Assembly (NCBI RefSeq): GCF_035956715.1
Contig: NZ_CP108381.1
Location: 1,054,001-1,118,000 of the forward strand
Direction: 5' to 3'
Length of the DNA: 64,000 nt
From: Nocardia sp. NBC_01329
GTDB taxonomy: Bacteria > Actinomycetota > Actinomycetes > Mycobacteriales > Mycobacteriaceae
The notes beneath the pieces are model-generated. The model was not told the DNA's origin. It ran no database searches and was given only the letters and a program-made list of their open reading frames with translations. Position 1 is the first letter of the stretch. Each line of letters starts with the position of its first letter. A program made the position numbers and the translations under genes. Shown one piece after another: positions 18,189-28,726 of the stretch.

Positions 18189-20078
18189 ATGGGAACCGCT
18201 CCGGCTGTCACACCGGAGCGAACGTCTATCCGTAACCAGGCCACACCCCCGGCGCGAATCGGCGCCGGACTGCGGAGCCGGTGGCGAGCCCCGGGAACGA
18301 CCGTGCTCTGGGCGGCGGCGGTGCTCATCGCGATCCAACTCGGCGTCCGCGCGTGGGTGACCGTTCACGGTTACTTCTACTGGGACGATCTGATCCTGGC
18401 CGGTCGCGCCGGGACTCTCCCGCTACTGTCCGGGGATCTGCTGCTGCACGATCACGACGGGCATTTCATGCCGCTGGCCTTTGCGGTGTCCTGGCTGGTC
18501 ACGGCCATCGCGCCGCTCGATTGGGGAGTAACCGCGGCAGTCCTGCTCCTCAGCCAGTCGGCAGCCTCGCTGGCGGTACTGCGCATGCTGCTGGTGCTGC
18601 TCGGACGGCGCCGAGCCCTGCTGGTTCCGCTGGCGTTCTATCTGTTCTGTCCGCTGACGTTGCCGGCGTTCGCATGGTGGTCGGCCGCGCTCAACGCGCT
18701 GCCTCTGCAGTTCGCACTCGCCTGGGTGGTGGCCGATGCGGTGCTGCTGGACCGCACCGCACGCCGCCGGTACGCGATCTCGGGTGTCGTGGTCACGACT
18801 GTGGGACTGTTGTTCTTCGAGAAGGCGGTCATCGTTGCGTTCGTGGCGTTGGCCGTGGTGCTGTTGCGGCGCTGTGTCGACGGCCGGGGCCTCGGCGTGC
18901 GGGAGGTACTGCGACGCGGAGCGGGTCTCTGGGGCGGCACCGCCGCGGTACTCGCGCTGTGGGCTGTGTTCTATCTGGCCGCGGCCGGCGTATCGAGCAG
19001 TGCGGGCGGTTCGGGCGATCTGGCTCAGATGCTGCCCCGGGCAGCCTGGGCCGGTCTGGTGACCGCGTTGCTGGGCGGGCCGTGGGGCTGGGAACGGTGG
19101 GTGCCCTCCGCGCCGTGGGCGGTCGCACCGAGCTGGGCGGTGTGGGTGGCGTGGTTGTTACTGGGCGTCGGGGTTCTACTGACGATCCGGGCCCGCCGGG
19201 CGGTATGGCCGGTCTGGCTCGCGGCGGCGGTGTACGTACCCGCGGTGCAGATCCCCGTGGTGCTGATGCGTGCCGGCCCGAACACCGTCGACGAACTCAT
19301 GATGTCGCTGCGCTATCTGGCGGATACCGCAGTGGTCCTCACCGCCGCGGGTGCGCTCATATTGCGGGCCTTCGCACGGACGACGAGCGGCGCCGCGGCC
19401 GATCCCGGGGTCGGCGGTGATCGCGGGGCCTGGTGGCGTGGGCCGGTACCGGTGACTCTCGTGGTCGCGGTGTTCGTATCGAGCAGCCTCTGGTCGACCT
19501 GGAGTTTTTCCCGCAGCTGGTCCGAGGGGCCGACGAAAAACTATGTGGCCACAGTGAAATCGGAATTCGCGCACTGGGACGGGTCACCGCTGCTCCCGCA
19601 GGAAGTGCCGTGGAACGTGCTGAACCCGACCGCCTACCCGGAGAACGAGGCCGGCCGGGTGTTGTCTTCGATCGCCCCGCCCGGTGCCTTCGCCGCGGCC
19701 ACCGATCACCTGCGCATGATCACCGACACCGGGGAATTCGCCGATGCCCGGGTCTGGTGGAACCGCGGAATCCTGCCGGGACCGGAACCGGGTTGCGGTT
19801 ATCGGATCGGCGGTGCGCAGTCGGTCCGCATCCCACTGGACGGCCCTATGATCGCCCACGAATGGACGGCCCAGCTGAACTATTTCGCCGACCGCGACGC
19901 GATGCTCACGGTGGGTTTGGAACGCGGCGACCGAGCCGACGCTCCGGTGCGAGCGGGTGCGAATACGGTCTACGCGCGGGTCACCGGCAGCGGTTCGGCG
20001 CTGATCATCCGGAACCGGACGCCGGGATCGGTGGTGTGCCTGGGTACGGGCCCGGTCGGAGTCGCGGCGTACTCGTAG
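18189..20078 (+). CDS. Polytopic membrane protein, possible GT-C-type glycosyltransferase
   Basis: Integral membrane protein of 629 residues with about ten to eleven hydrophobic segments between residues 38 and 445 and a C-terminal extracytoplasmic domain of about 180 residues. After the first helix comes YFYWDDLILAGRA, an acidic loop in the position where GT-C polyprenyl-phosphate-sugar transferases carry catalytic acidic residues, followed by LLHDHDGHFMPLAF. This supports, but does not prove, a role in decorating cell-envelope glycans. ATG 18189 lies eight bases after a TAGGGT box. No partner genes adjoin it. Confidence 0.7.
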   Translation: MGTAPAVTPERTSIRNQATPPARIGAGLRSRWRAPGTTVLWAAAVLIAIQLGVRAWVTVHGYFYWDDLILAGRAGTLPLLSGDLLLHDHDGHFMPLAFAVSWLVTAIAPLDWGVTAAVLLLSQSAASLAVLRMLLVLLGRRRALLVPLAFYLFCPLTLPAFAWWSAALNALPLQFALAWVVADAVLLDRTARRRYAISGVVVTTVGLLFFEKAVIVAFVALAVVLLRRCVDGRGLGVREVLRRGAGLWGGTAAVLALWAVFYLAAAGVSSSAGGSGDLAQMLPRAAWAGLVTALLGGPWGWERWVPSAPWAVAPSWAVWVAWLLLGVGVLLTIRARRAVWPVWLAAAVYVPAVQIPVVLMRAGPNTVDELMMSLRYLADTAVVLTAAGALILRAFARTTSGAAADPGVGGDRGAWWRGPVPVTLVVAVFVSSSLWSTWSFSRSWSEGPTKNYVATVKSEFAHWDGSPLLPQEVPWNVLNPTAYPENEAGRVLSSIAPPGAFAAATDHLRMITDTGEFADARVWWNRGILPGPEPGCGYRIGGAQSVRIPLDGPMIAHEWTAQLNYFADRDAMLTVGLERGDRADAPVRAGANTVYARVTGSGSALIIRNRTPGSVVCLGTGPVGVAAYS

Positions 20079-20250
20079 TTGATCGGCGACGGTGTATCCG
20101 GGGCGTCCGTACCTCCGCTGCCGGTCCTACCCGGCGCGACGAATGCTCGGATCGGCCTCCGCTATCCGGAACTCTCCGCGCGGCGGCCCGGGGTCGCTGC
20201 TCCGCCACCGGCCGCACCGAATGGCCGGCCCCGGCCACCCGGGCCGCCCA

Positions 20251-20685
20251 TCAGGGCCGGCCGGGGAACGCTACGGTTGCGGGCGCGATTCCGGCGGCCG
20301 TCTGCCAGACGGCGCGTCGTCCGGCGGATTCGGTCAGCGCCTCCACACCCGTGCGCCGGGTCGTCTCCGTGGCCGCGCTTTCCACGACCGCGCGCCAGGC
20401 CACCGCGGTATCGGTCTCCACCACAATGGCCAGCTGCGCGGCCGACGCGGGATCGATCACCTCGATGGGAACGGTGTAGGCGGGCTCCGCCGGTGGGGCG
20501 TCGGCTCCGCCGGCGGTGAGCAGGTCGGCGGTGGCATCGCGGCGGGCGCGATGCGCGGCAGTGTGCTCATTGACCGTCCGCCGCCGTTCCGGACTCGTGT
20601 GGGCCGCGATCACGCCGTAGGCGTAGATCGCCGCGTATTCGGCGTCGAGTGCTCCGCGCAACGCCTGCTGTTCGGCACCGCTCAT
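20251..20685 (-). CDS. DUF4439 ferritin-like protein (Rv2844-type)
   Basis: Protein of 144 residues, alanine-rich and helical, with paired helices such as LDAEYAAIYAYGVIAAH and ERRRTVNEHTAAHRARRD that fit the ferritin-like DUF4439 domain. Function unknown. Its ATG overlaps the stop of the lipoprotein gene in an ATGA junction, so the two are cotranslated. The position upstream of rimP and opposite in strand to the proS-nusA genes matches Rv2844/Rv2843 of M. tuberculosis. Confidence 0.8.
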   Translation of the reverse strand: MSGAEQQALRGALDAEYAAIYAYGVIAAHTSPERRRTVNEHTAAHRARRDATADLLTAGGADAPPAEPAYTVPIEVIDPASAAQLAIVVETDTAVAWRAVVESAATETTRRTGVEALTESAGRRAVWQTAAGIAPATVAFPGRP

Positions 20686-21164
20686 ACCAGCAACACCCCC
20701 GTCTGGACCGCGCAGGCGGCGCTGATCGAAGCGAGCAGCCCGGCTCGGTAGCCGGACTGGGTGACGGCCAGATCGGCCGCGGCCCGCTGCGAAGCGGACA
20801 GCTGATCGCGCAGGGTGGCGATACTCGGTGGTGCGTCGGGGACCGGCGTGGTGGTGGGTGCCGGGGTGCGCACGGCGGGGGTCGTGCCGTCGCCGTAGAT
20901 ACCGATCGCCCGATCGATCTCGGTGCGCAGCGCCTGCGCGTGCGCGGTGCGCTCGGCGGCGACAGTGGTGAGCGCATCGGTGCGCTGCGGATCGATCGCG
21001 ATGGCGGCCGTGGCTGCGGCGGCGTCGCTCCGGGCCGAGAACTCGTGCGCGACAAGCACATCCGGTTCGGTGATCGGGTTCTCGGCACACGCGACGAGCG
21101 CCCCGGTGGCGAACAGTCCGACCGTACCGCCGCCCGCGACCCGTAGCGCTGTACGGCGATTCAC
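20682..21164 (-). CDS. Alanine-rich lipoprotein with Tat-like signal (Rv2843-type)
   Basis: Exported protein of 160 residues from GTG 21164. The N-terminus has a twin arginine (NRRTALRVAGGG), a hydrophobic core and a lipobox ending GALVAC, so it is probably Tat-exported and lipid-anchored. The rest is helical with a Thr/Pro-rich spacer (PAPTTTPVPDAP). Conceivably it forms a complex with the ferritin-like partner gene it overlaps, but nothing shows this directly. Upstream in-frame GTG 21245 would bury the signal peptide and was rejected. Confidence 0.72.
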   Translation of the reverse strand: MNRRTALRVAGGGTVGLFATGALVACAENPITEPDVLVAHEFSARSDAAAATAAIAIDPQRTDALTTVAAERTAHAQALRTEIDRAIGIYGDGTTPAVRTPAPTTTPVPDAPPSIATLRDQLSASQRAAADLAVTQSGYRAGLLASISAACAVQTGVLLV

Positions 21165-21341
21165 GCGGCGGTCGCCGCCGTACCGGTCGGAGGAGGGGCC
21201 GCGGGGACACCCGGCCGCGGGCCGGTCGGTAACGCGCTCGGTCACCGGACCATCGTGCCAGACCGGTGGCATCACCCCGGTACGGGCACCACCGGGTGGA
21301 CTTACCGCCGACCGCTGGTCCTTTACCTTCTCGGGGCGCGT

Positions 21342-21347
21342 TACGCT
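21342..21347 (+). promoter_or_regulatory. Candidate -10 of the rimP-nusA-infB operon
   Basis: TACGCT with the start codon 57 bases further on, giving a leader of about 50 bases with AGGAG near its end. No good -35 is visible. Confidence 0.35.
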
Positions 21348-21404
21348 AGGTCACCGGCACATAAATATTCCGTCCGCGTGACAACTGAACCAGGAGCTGC
21401 CCAT

Positions 21405-22028
21405 ATGCCCATGCCGACCGAGGAGAGGGTGAGCCGGCTCGTCGCCGGACTCGTCGCCGGTCGAGGATTCGATCTCGAGGGTGTCGAGGTTTCGACCGCG
21501 GCGGGGCAGACCCGGGTGCGGGTAGTCGTGGACAGTGACCGCAGCGCCGATCTGGACACCATCGCGGAGCTCAGCGCGCAGGTGTCGGCTTGTCTGGACG
21601 AAGCGGACGACGAATTCGAGGCCGCCCGATATCTGCTCGAGGTGACCACGCCCGGAATCGACCGGCCGCTCACGGCCCCCCGGCATTGGCGCCGCGCTCG
21701 CGGGCGCAGGGCCGAGATCGCGTTGAAGCCGGGTGTCGCGCCACCGGAGCCCGCCCTGCCGGCGCAGTTCACCGCGCGGATCGGGGCTCTCGACGGCGAC
21801 AGGATCGCGCTGGTGCTGGGCGGAAGGCCCGGACCGCGCCTGGTGACCGTCGGTCTGGAGGATATCGACCGCGCCGTGGTGGAGGTGGAGTTCTCCCCGC
21901 CGAACGCTCGTGAACTCGAACTGGCCGGGGGCGTCGCCGCCGGCCGCCCACCCGCGGGAGCGGACGCCGCGGATCTCACCGGAACTGTTGTCGCCGCGTC
22001 CGATTCGACCGAAGGGACCATGGAATGA
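21405..22028 (+). CDS. rimP: Ribosome maturation factor RimP
   Basis: RimP, 207 residues, assists 30S subunit maturation. The N-terminal part has [19 protein letters not shown] and the typical [15 protein letters not shown] at about residue 82; a C-terminal Sm-like domain follows. ATG 21405 has AGGAG nine bases upstream. The last about 35 residues are a divergent tail. It overlaps nusA by four bases (ATGA), the standard rimP-nusA arrangement. Confidence 0.93.
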   Translation: MPMPTEERVSRLVAGLVAGRGFDLEGVEVSTAAGQTRVRVVVDSDRSADLDTIAELSAQVSACLDEADDEFEAARYLLEVTTPGIDRPLTAPRHWRRARGRRAEIALKPGVAPPEPALPAQFTARIGALDGDRIALVLGGRPGPRLVTVGLEDIDRAVVEVEFSPPNARELELAGGVAAGRPPAGADAADLTGTVVAASDSTEGTME

Positions 22029-23053
22029 ACATCGAAATCGAAGCCCTGCGCGCGATTGTCGCGGACAAGGGGATCTCGATCGAGACCGTGATCTCCGCGA
22101 TCGAGTCCGCCTTGCTCACCGCCTACAAGCACACCGAGGGCCATCAGGCCAACGCCCGGGTCGAGATCAACCAGCGCACCGGTCTCGTGCGGGTGCTGGC
22201 CACCGAGCTCGACGCCGACGGCAATGTGATCTCCGAATGGGACGACACCCCTGAGGGTTTCGGCCGGATCGCCGCCACCACCGCTCGGCAGGTCGTGCTG
22301 CAGCGCCTGCGGGATGCCGAGAACGAGAAGTCCTTCGGCGAGTTCTCCACCCACGAGGGCGATATCGTCGGTGGGGTGGTGCAGCGCGACGCGCGTGTCA
22401 ATGCCCGTGGCACCGTGGTGGTCCGGATCGGCAGCGAACTGCACGGCACGGAGGGGCTGATCCCGTCCGCCGAGCAGGTGCCCGGGGAGAGCTACGAGCA
22501 CGGCGACCGGATCAAGTGTTATGTGGTGGGGGTCTCGCGTGGTCAGCGTGGTCCGCAGATCACACTGTCGCGGACGCACCCCAATCTGGTCCGGCGCCTG
22601 TTCGCGCTGGAGGTACCGGAGATCGCGGACGGATCGGTGGAGATCGTGGCAGTGGCCCGGGAGGCGGGGCACCGCTCCAAGATCGCGGTCCGTTCCACCG
22701 TCTCCGGAGTGAACGCGAAGGGCGCCTGTATCGGCCCGATGGGACAGCGGGTGCGCAATGTGATGAGCGAGCTGGCCGGCGAGAAGATCGACATCATCGA
22801 TTACGCCGAAGATCCGGCGACCTTCGTGGGTAACGCACTCTCGCCATCGAAAGTGGTTTCCGTCACAGTTGTGGACCCGGATGCCCGGGCCGCCCGCGTC
22901 GTCGTCCCGGATTTCCAGCTCTCGCTGGCGATCGGCAAGGAGGGGCAGAACGCTCGCCTCGCGGCCCGGCTCACCGGCTGGCGGATCGATATCCGCAGCG
23001 ACGCGGCCCCGGACGCCGGCGGGACGGTGCGGACGGAGGCGCATCGCCGGTGA
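22025..23053 (+). CDS. nusA: Transcription termination/antitermination factor NusA
   Basis: NusA, 342 residues, binds RNA polymerase and nascent RNA, modulating pausing, termination and rRNA antitermination. The N-terminal polymerase-binding domain (about 1-110) is followed by S1 ([25 protein letters not shown], shortened, from about 112) and two KH domains ([38 protein letters not shown], about 300-320). It lacks the acidic repeats of proteobacterial NusA, as expected for actinobacteria. It is coupled to rimP upstream and to ylxR downstream by overlaps. Confidence 0.95.
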   Translation: MNIEIEALRAIVADKGISIETVISAIESALLTAYKHTEGHQANARVEINQRTGLVRVLATELDADGNVISEWDDTPEGFGRIAATTARQVVLQRLRDAENEKSFGEFSTHEGDIVGGVVQRDARVNARGTVVVRIGSELHGTEGLIPSAEQVPGESYEHGDRIKCYVVGVSRGQRGPQITLSRTHPNLVRRLFALEVPEIADGSVEIVAVAREAGHRSKIAVRSTVSGVNAKGACIGPMGQRVRNVMSELAGEKIDIIDYAEDPATFVGNALSPSKVVSVTVVDPDARAARVVVPDFQLSLAIGKEGQNARLAARLTGWRIDIRSDAAPDAGGTVRTEAHRR

Positions 23054-23541
23054 CGTCCGAACGTGGATCGGCCGCCGCGCGGTCGCGGTCCGGCGACCAG
23101 CGATCACGTCGCACCGACGCGCCCCACGCGACATCATCGGGGGCGGGGTTGGAGGGCACCGATCGGTCAGCGGTAGAGTGGTGCGAGGTTCGGTCCGAGT
23201 CTTCGGTTACCGCACACGAACGTGATGGTGAGTCGGCGGCGCTTCGGCGCCCGGCGGCCCCGGTGCGGACGTGCGTCGGTTGCCGAAAACGCGAACCGGT
23301 CCCCGAACTGCTGCGGATCGTGGCGTGCGGGTGTTCGACCGGAAACGGTGCGGACGCTGTCACGATCGTTCCCGATCCACGGCGCAGACTTTCCGGACGG
23401 GGTGCGTGGCTGCACCCCTTTTCGGCTTGTCTGAGCACAGCGGTACGGCGCCGAGCGATCGGCAGAGCACTACGAGTGTCCGGACATCTGGATATCTCAG
23501 CCGTTGAGCATCACCTCGAGAACAGGCACGAGCACTCATGA
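23050..23541 (+). CDS. YlxR-family (DUF448) protein with long N-terminal extension
   Basis: YlxR domain near residues 72-155 with [19 protein letters not shown] and the strongly basic end [20 protein letters not shown]. YlxR proteins are nucleic-acid-binding or RNase P-modulating factors of the nusA-infB operon. From GTG 23050, which overlaps the nusA stop (GTGA), the protein has 163 residues and a 70-residue charged extension not usual in the family. The only other in-frame GTG near the domain, at 23263, would give about 93 residues, close to mycobacterial length. Either start is possible. Confidence 0.82.
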   Translation: MTSERGSAAARSRSGDQRSRRTDAPHATSSGAGLEGTDRSAVEWCEVRSESSVTAHERDGESAALRRPAAPVRTCVGCRKREPVPELLRIVACGCSTGNGADAVTIVPDPRRRLSGRGAWLHPFSACLSTAVRRRAIGRALRVSGHLDISAVEHHLENRHEHS

Positions 23542-23649
23542 GCACACCGTGAAGTCCCAACGATGAACGTCCATCGGAGTTAACCCGAGGTCGTGCGGGT
23601 CCCCGCCAGCAGGCGGGAGGCGCTGCTCGACCTCTCAGTGAGGAGAGCA

Positions 23650-26600
23650 GTGGCAGGCAAGGCCCGCGTGCACGAGTTGGCCAAAGAACTCGGTGTCACC
23701 AGCAAAGAACTACTCGCGAAGCTCAAGGAGCAGGGCGAGTTCGTGAAGTCCGCTTCGTCGACGGTGGAAGCACCCGTCGCGCGCCGGCTCCGCGAATCGT
23801 TCGCGGCGAAATCAGCGCCCGCGAAATCCGGATCCAACGGGTCCAAGTCCTCCGCGCGCCCCGGTCCGTCGACCGCGGCGAAACCCGCGGCGCCCGGTCC
23901 ACGTCCCGGCCCGCGGAATCCCGCGGCTCCGAGTCCGGCCGATACCACGCCGACCGCCGAGTCCGCCGCGGCTCCGGCCGTCGGTAACGCCCCGAGGCCC
24001 GCTGGTCCGCGTCCCGGCCCTGCGGCGAAACCGGGTCCGGCTCCCGTCCGTGAACCGGCACAACCCCAGGCCCAGGCACAACCCCAGGCACAGGCACAGG
24101 CACCGGCACCGGCAGCCGAGCAGGCAGCCCCCGGTACGCGTCCGGCTGACGGTGGCGCGCGTCCCGGTCAGCCGCGTCCGGCCGCTGCCGGCCAGAGCCC
24201 GGCCCGCCCGGGACCCAAACCCGGCCCCAAGACCCCGCGCGTCGGCAACAACCCGTTCTCGTCGGCGCCCGAACGTGAGCGTCCGAGCCCACGTCCGCAG
24301 CCGGGCGCCCGCCCGGCTCCGGGCCAGGGTGGCCCGCGTCCGGGTCCGGCGCAGGGTGGTCCGCGCCCGCAGGGCGGTCCCCGTCCCGGCCAGAACGCCC
24401 CGCGTCCCGGCCCCGGTGGCGCGCGTCCCCCGGCCGGTCAGGGTGGTCCCCGTCCCGGCGGTCCGCGTCCGAGCCCGAACTCCATGCCGCCACGTCCGAC
24501 CCCGGGTGCGATGCCGCAGCGTTCGGCCCGTCCGGGCCCGGCCGCCGGTGGTCGTCCCGGTCGTCCCGGTGGCGGTCCCGGTGGCGGCGGCGGTGGTCGT
24601 CCCGGTGGCGGTGGCGGCGGCGGTGGTTACCGCGGTGGCGGCGGCGCTCCCGCGGGCACCGGTGCTCCCGCCGGTGGTGGCGGTTTCCGCGGTCGTCCCG
24701 GTGGTGGCGGTGGCCGGCCGGGCGGTCCCGGTGGCCGCGGTGGCGCGGCCGGTGCGTTCGGCCGTCCCGGTGGCGCGCCCCGGCGTGGTCGCAAGTCGAA
24801 ACGGCAGAAGCGCCAGGAATACGATTCGATGCAGGCCCCGTCGGTCGGCGGCGTGCGGTTGCCCCGTGGCAACGGTGAGGTGATCCGCCTCGCTCGCGGT
24901 GCGTCGCTGTCCGATTTCGCGGAGAAGATCGACGCCAACCCGGCCGCCTTGGTCCAGGCGCTGTTCAACCTGGGCGAGATGGTCACCGCGACCCAGTCGG
25001 TCAACGACGAGACCCTCGAGCTGCTCGGCGGCGAGATGAACTACGTCGTGCACGTGGTCAGCCCCGAGGACGAGGACCGGGAGCTGCTGGAATCGTTCGA
25101 CCTGACCTACGGCGAGGACGAGGGCGGCGAGGACGAGCTCGAGCAGCGTCCGCCGGTGGTGACCGTCATGGGTCACGTCGACCACGGTAAGACCCGACTG
25201 CTGGACACCATCCGCAAGACCAACGTCCGTGAGGGCGAGGCCGGCGGTATCACCCAGCACATCGGTGCCTACCAGGTACCGACCCATCTCGGCGATGCCG
25301 AACGGCTCATCACCTTCATCGACACCCCGGGTCACGAGGCGTTCACCGCCATGCGTGCCCGTGGTGCGAAGGCCACCGATATCGCGATCCTGGTGGTCGC
25401 CGCCGACGACGGCGTGATGCCGCAGACGGTGGAGGCGATCAACCACGCGCAGGCAGCCGATGTGCCGATCGTGGTGGCGGTCAACAAGATCGACAAGGAA
25501 GGCGCGAACCCGGAGAAGATCCGGCAGCAGCTGACCGAGTACAACCTCGTGGCCGAGGAGTACGGCGGCGACACCATGTTCGTCGACATCTCCGCCAGGG
25601 AGAACATCAACATCGAGGCCCTGCTCGAAGCCGTGCTGCTCACCGCGGACGCGGCCCTCGATCTCCGGGCCAACCCGGACCAGGACGCCCAGGGTGTAGC
25701 AATCGAGGCGCATCTGGACCGCGGTCGCGGCCCGGTCGCCACGGTGCTCATCCAGCGCGGCACGCTGCGGGTCGGCGACTCGATCGTGGCGGGCGACGCC
25801 TACGGCCGCGTCCGCCGCATGGTGGACGAGCACGGCGCCGATGTCGAGGCGGCTCTGCCGTCGCGTCCGGTGCAGGTCATCGGTTTCACCTCGGTACCCG
25901 GCGCCGGCGACAACCTCCTCGTCGTCGACGAGGACCGGATCGCCCGCCAGATCGCCGACCGGCGCAATGCGCGTAAGCGCAACGCACTGGCCGCGCGCAG
26001 CCGCAAGCGGATCAGCCTGGAAGATCTGGATGCCGCGCTGAAGGAAACCAGCGAGTTGAACCTCATCCTCAAGGGTGACAACTCCGGTACCGTCGAGGCG
26101 CTCGAAGAAGCCCTGCTCGGGATCCAGATCGATGACGAGGTCCGGCTGCGGGTCATCGACCGCGGTGTCGGTGGCGTCACCGAGACCAACGTCAACCTGG
26201 CGTCGGCGTCCAACGCGATCATCATCGGGTTCAATGTCCGGGCCGAGGGCAAGGCGACCGAACTCGCCAACCGCGAAGGCGTGGACATCCGGTACTACTC
26301 GGTGATCTACCAGGCCATCGACGAGATCGAGAGCGCGCTCAAGGGCATGCTCAAGCCCATCTACGAAGAGGTGGAACTGGGCCGGGCCGAGATCCGCGCC
26401 ATCTTCCGCTCCTCGAAGATCGGTCTCATCGCCGGCTGCATGGTCACCTCGGGCAGCGTCAAACGCAATGCCAAGGCCCGCCTGCTGCGCGACAACATGG
26501 TGATCGCCGAATCCACGACGATCAGCTCGCTGCGCCGCGAGAAGGACGATGCACCCGAGGTCCGTGAGGGCTTCGAGTGCGGTATGACGCTGACCTACTC

Positions 26601-26661
26601 CGATATCAAGGAAGGCGACATCGTCGAGGCTTACGAGTTGCGCGAGAAGCCGCGCGACTGA
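23650..26661 (+). CDS. infB: Translation initiation factor IF-2
   Basis: GTPase of 1003 residues that delivers fMet-tRNA to the 30S subunit and promotes subunit joining. It has an N-terminal IF2-N helix bundle (about 1-50), a disordered Pro/Gly/Arg/Ala-rich region (about 75-395), a second IF2-N domain (about 420-465), the G domain with GHVDHGKT at 508, DTPGHEA at 558 and NKID at 612, then the barrel and C-terminal tRNA-binding domains. GTG 23650 follows AGGAG by four bases and homology begins there, [15 protein letters not shown]; an upstream in-frame GTG at 23593 is not supported. Confidence 0.96.
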   Translation: MAGKARVHELAKELGVTSKELLAKLKEQGEFVKSASSTVEAPVARRLRESFAAKSAPAKSGSNGSKSSARPGPSTAAKPAAPGPRPGPRNPAAPSPADTTPTAESAAAPAVGNAPRPAGPRPGPAAKPGPAPVREPAQPQAQAQPQAQAQAPAPAAEQAAPGTRPADGGARPGQPRPAAAGQSPARPGPKPGPKTPRVGNNPFSSAPERERPSPRPQPGARPAPGQGGPRPGPAQGGPRPQGGPRPGQNAPRPGPGGARPPAGQGGPRPGGPRPSPNSMPPRPTPGAMPQRSARPGPAAGGRPGRPGGGPGGGGGGRPGGGGGGGGYRGGGGAPAGTGAPAGGGGFRGRPGGGGGRPGGPGGRGGAAGAFGRPGGAPRRGRKSKRQKRQEYDSMQAPSVGGVRLPRGNGEVIRLARGASLSDFAEKIDANPAALVQALFNLGEMVTATQSVNDETLELLGGEMNYVVHVVSPEDEDRELLESFDLTYGEDEGGEDELEQRPPVVTVMGHVDHGKTRLLDTIRKTNVREGEAGGITQHIGAYQVPTHLGDAERLITFIDTPGHEAFTAMRARGAKATDIAILVVAADDGVMPQTVEAINHAQAADVPIVVAVNKIDKEGANPEKIRQQLTEYNLVAEEYGGDTMFVDISARENINIEALLEAVLLTADAALDLRANPDQDAQGVAIEAHLDRGRGPVATVLIQRGTLRVGDSIVAGDAYGRVRRMVDEHGADVEAALPSRPVQVIGFTSVPGAGDNLLVVDEDRIARQIADRRNARKRNALAARSRKRISLEDLDAALKETSELNLILKGDNSGTVEALEEALLGIQIDDEVRLRVIDRGVGGVTETNVNLASASNAIIIGFNVRAEGKATELANREGVDIRYYSVIYQAIDEIESALKGMLKPIYEEVELGRAEIRAIFRSSKIGLIAGCMVTSGSVKRNAKARLLRDNMVIAESTTISSLRREKDDAPEVREGFECGMTLTYSDIKEGDIVEAYELREKPRD

Positions 26662-26668
26662 CGTGTCA

Positions 26669-26696
26669 GGGCCGGACGGGATCCACCGTCCGGCCC
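26669..26696 (+). terminator. Hairpin after infB
   Basis: Perfect 11-bp stem (26669-26679 with 26686-26696) and a six-base loop, without a T-tract. It may end or attenuate the rimP-infB transcript before ylxP-rbfA. Confidence 0.5.
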
Positions 26697-26783
26697 GGCC
26701 ATCGATATCGGCAACGCAGCGGCGATACCCGCCCACACGGGCGGTATCGCCGGGCCGAAAGTCGCTACAACCGGGGAGGTCGT

Positions 26784-27074
26784 GTGTACCTGGGTGCACT
26801 CGAATTCGACATTCTGCTGGGTGATGTGCACTCGTTGAAGGAGAAGCGTTCGGTGATCCGGCCGATCCTGGCCGAACTCCAGCGTTTCGGGGTGAGCACC
26901 GCCGAAGCGGGGGAACACGACCGATACCGACGCACCCTGCTCGGGGTGGCGATGGTGTCGGCCGGAACGGACCATCTGACGGCCGTGCTCGATCGATGCG
27001 AGCGACATGTCGCGGCACGTCCGGAGTTACAGTTGCTGGCAGTACGCCGGCGCGTCTTCGGACCCGAGGACTGA
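26784..27074 (+). CDS. DUF503 (YlxP-like) protein
   Basis: Small protein of 96 residues of the DUF503/YlxP family, found almost always between infB and rbfA; probably linked to ribosome function, mechanism unknown. Landmarks are YLGALEFDILLGDVHSLKEKR at the N-terminus (shortened) and the conserved SVIRPILAELQRF. GTG 26784 is chosen because GGGGAGG lies 4 bases upstream of it and family members begin at this tyrosine-leucine pair. Confidence 0.88.
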   Translation: MYLGALEFDILLGDVHSLKEKRSVIRPILAELQRFGVSTAEAGEHDRYRRTLLGVAMVSAGTDHLTAVLDRCERHVAARPELQLLAVRRRVFGPED

Positions 27075-27167
27075 CCGGCCGCGAGTGATATCAGCGGTGG
27101 ACGCGGTCCGTGCGGCAGCGTTGTCGCACGGACGGTCCCACCGTCGCTGAAAAGGAAAGGAGCGGCC

Positions 27168-27608
27168 ATGGTGGATCAAGCCAGGGCACGCCGGCTCGCC
27201 AAGCGGATCTCCGCGATCGTGGCCACGGCAATCGAATACGAGATCAAAGATCCGCGCTTGCGTTTCGTCACCGTCACCGATGCGCGGGTGACCGGGGATC
27301 TGCACGATGCGACCATCTTCTACACGGTGATGGGTGAAACCGTCGACGCCGAACCCGACTACCCGGCTGCGGCCGCCGGCCTGGAGAAGGCCAAAGGGGT
27401 GTTGCGTTCCAAGGTGGGTGCCGGTACCGGGGTGAAGTTCACGCCCACCTTGAGTTTCGTGCTCGATACCGTGCCCGATGCGGCGCGGCAGATGGAGGAT
27501 CTGCTGGCCCGGGCCCGGGCCGCCGACGACGAAGTCGCGCGGGTGGCCGCCGAGGCATCCCCCGCGGGCGACGCCGACCCGTACAAGACACCACGAGACG
27601 ACGACTGA
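27168..27608 (+). CDS. rbfA: Ribosome-binding factor A
   Basis: RbfA, 146 residues, a KH-like protein needed for 16S rRNA 5' processing and 30S maturation. Family features are [40 protein letters not shown] and [10 protein letters not shown]. An AAAGGAAAGGAG tract precedes ATG 27168. A charged C-terminal tail of about 25 residues is variable. It is followed after 12 bases by the DHH phosphoesterase gene. Confidence 0.93.
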   Translation: MVDQARARRLAKRISAIVATAIEYEIKDPRLRFVTVTDARVTGDLHDATIFYTVMGETVDAEPDYPAAAAGLEKAKGVLRSKVGAGTGVKFTPTLSFVLDTVPDAARQMEDLLARARAADDEVARVAAEASPAGDADPYKTPRDDD

Positions 27609-27620
27609 GTCGCGGCAGAT

Positions 27621-28628
27621 ATGACCACAGCCGGTCCCGCTGTCGATTTCACCGCGGCCGTCGGGGCGCTGGAAAGCGCGCGTTCGGTGACTGTCCTGTG
27701 CCATATCCAGCCCGACGCCGATACCCTGGGCAGCGGTCTGGCGCTGGCGGCGGTACTGGACCGCCGCGGCGTGCCGGTGCGGGTGTCCTTCGCCGAGCCT
27801 GCGGAGCCGGCCGCGGGGCTGCGTACGCTGCCGGGGTTGCGGTTCCTCGTTCCACCCGCCGAGGTGCCCGCCGAGGTCGATCTGCTGGTCACGGTGGACT
27901 GTGGGAGTGCGGGGCGGCTCGGCGCACTCGCCGACCGGGTGCCCGGGGCGGCCCGGACCCTGGTGATCGACCATCATCGGTCCAACACCCGGTTCGGGGA
28001 GATCAATCTGATCGATCCCGATGCGGTATCCACCGCCAGTGTCATCACGGCGTTGCTGGACGCCTGGGGGGAACCGATCGACGCCGATATCGCCCACTGT
28101 CTGTTCGCCGGCCTGGCCACCGACAGCGGTTCCTTCCGCTGGGTGACACCCGGCACGCACGCACTGGCCGAACGGCTGCTGGCCACCGGTATCGACGGCG
28201 CCGCCATTACGCGCACCCTGATGGACACCCACCCCTTCGAGTGGTTGCAGATGCTGTCCACTGTGCTCGGCTCCGCCCGACTCGACCGTGCGGCGCATGG
28301 CGGGACCGGACTGGTCGCCGCGTTCGTCCTGGCCGCAGACCTCGCGGAGGTGCGTCAGGAAGAGGCCGAGAGCGTCGTCGATATCGTCCGCGCGACGGCA
28401 GAGGCCGGAATCGCGGCGGTGTTCAAGGAAGCCCGTCCCACCGACGAGCGTCGGCGGTGGACTGTTTCGCTGCGATCCAGGGACAGCGGCCCCGGTACCG
28501 ATGACGGCGCCGATGTGGCCGCAGTCGCGACGGATCTCGGCGGCGGTGGCCACCGCTACGCGGCCGGGTACACCACCTACGGTGAGCCGGCGGAAATTCT
28601 GGCGCAGCTCCGTGCTGCCCTGGGCTAG
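27621..28628 (+). CDS. nrnA: DHH/DHHA1 bifunctional oligoribonuclease / PAP phosphatase
   Basis: NrnA-type phosphodiesterase, 335 residues, degrading nanoRNA (and cyclic dinucleotide products) and dephosphorylating 3'-phosphoadenosine 5'-phosphate. Metal-binding motifs are HIQPDADTLGS near residue 28 and VIDHHRSN near 114; the DHHA1 substrate motif GGGHRYAAG lies near the C-terminus. In M. tuberculosis the orthologue Rv2837c hydrolyses cyclic di-AMP and pGpG. Cotranscription with rbfA is likely from the short gap. Confidence 0.92.
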   Translation: MTTAGPAVDFTAAVGALESARSVTVLCHIQPDADTLGSGLALAAVLDRRGVPVRVSFAEPAEPAAGLRTLPGLRFLVPPAEVPAEVDLLVTVDCGSAGRLGALADRVPGAARTLVIDHHRSNTRFGEINLIDPDAVSTASVITALLDAWGEPIDADIAHCLFAGLATDSGSFRWVTPGTHALAERLLATGIDGAAITRTLMDTHPFEWLQMLSTVLGSARLDRAAHGGTGLVAAFVLAADLAEVRQEEAESVVDIVRATAEAGIAAVFKEARPTDERRRWTVSLRSRDSGPGTDDGADVAAVATDLGGGGHRYAAGYTTYGEPAEILAQLRAALG

Positions 28629-28726
28629 CGTACGAGCGGGCGACGGTAGGTGTCAGTGAGTCGCTACACCCGGTTCCCGGTGCGGATCGGGTAGCGCGTG
28701 GGGCGAGTACGGACGGAAAGCGAACG

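Noticed and set aside
24060..24800. Tandem repeats in infB as a CRISPR-like array
   Set aside because: The repeats are short, irregular and in frame, encoding low-complexity Pro/Gly/Arg sequence; there are no unique spacers of constant length.
23812..27018. Open frame of over 1000 codons on the minus strand across infB
   Set aside because: It is the mirror of infB codon bias in GC-rich DNA, made of Thr/Arg/Gly runs opposite the Pro/Gly repeats, with no domain and no start site.
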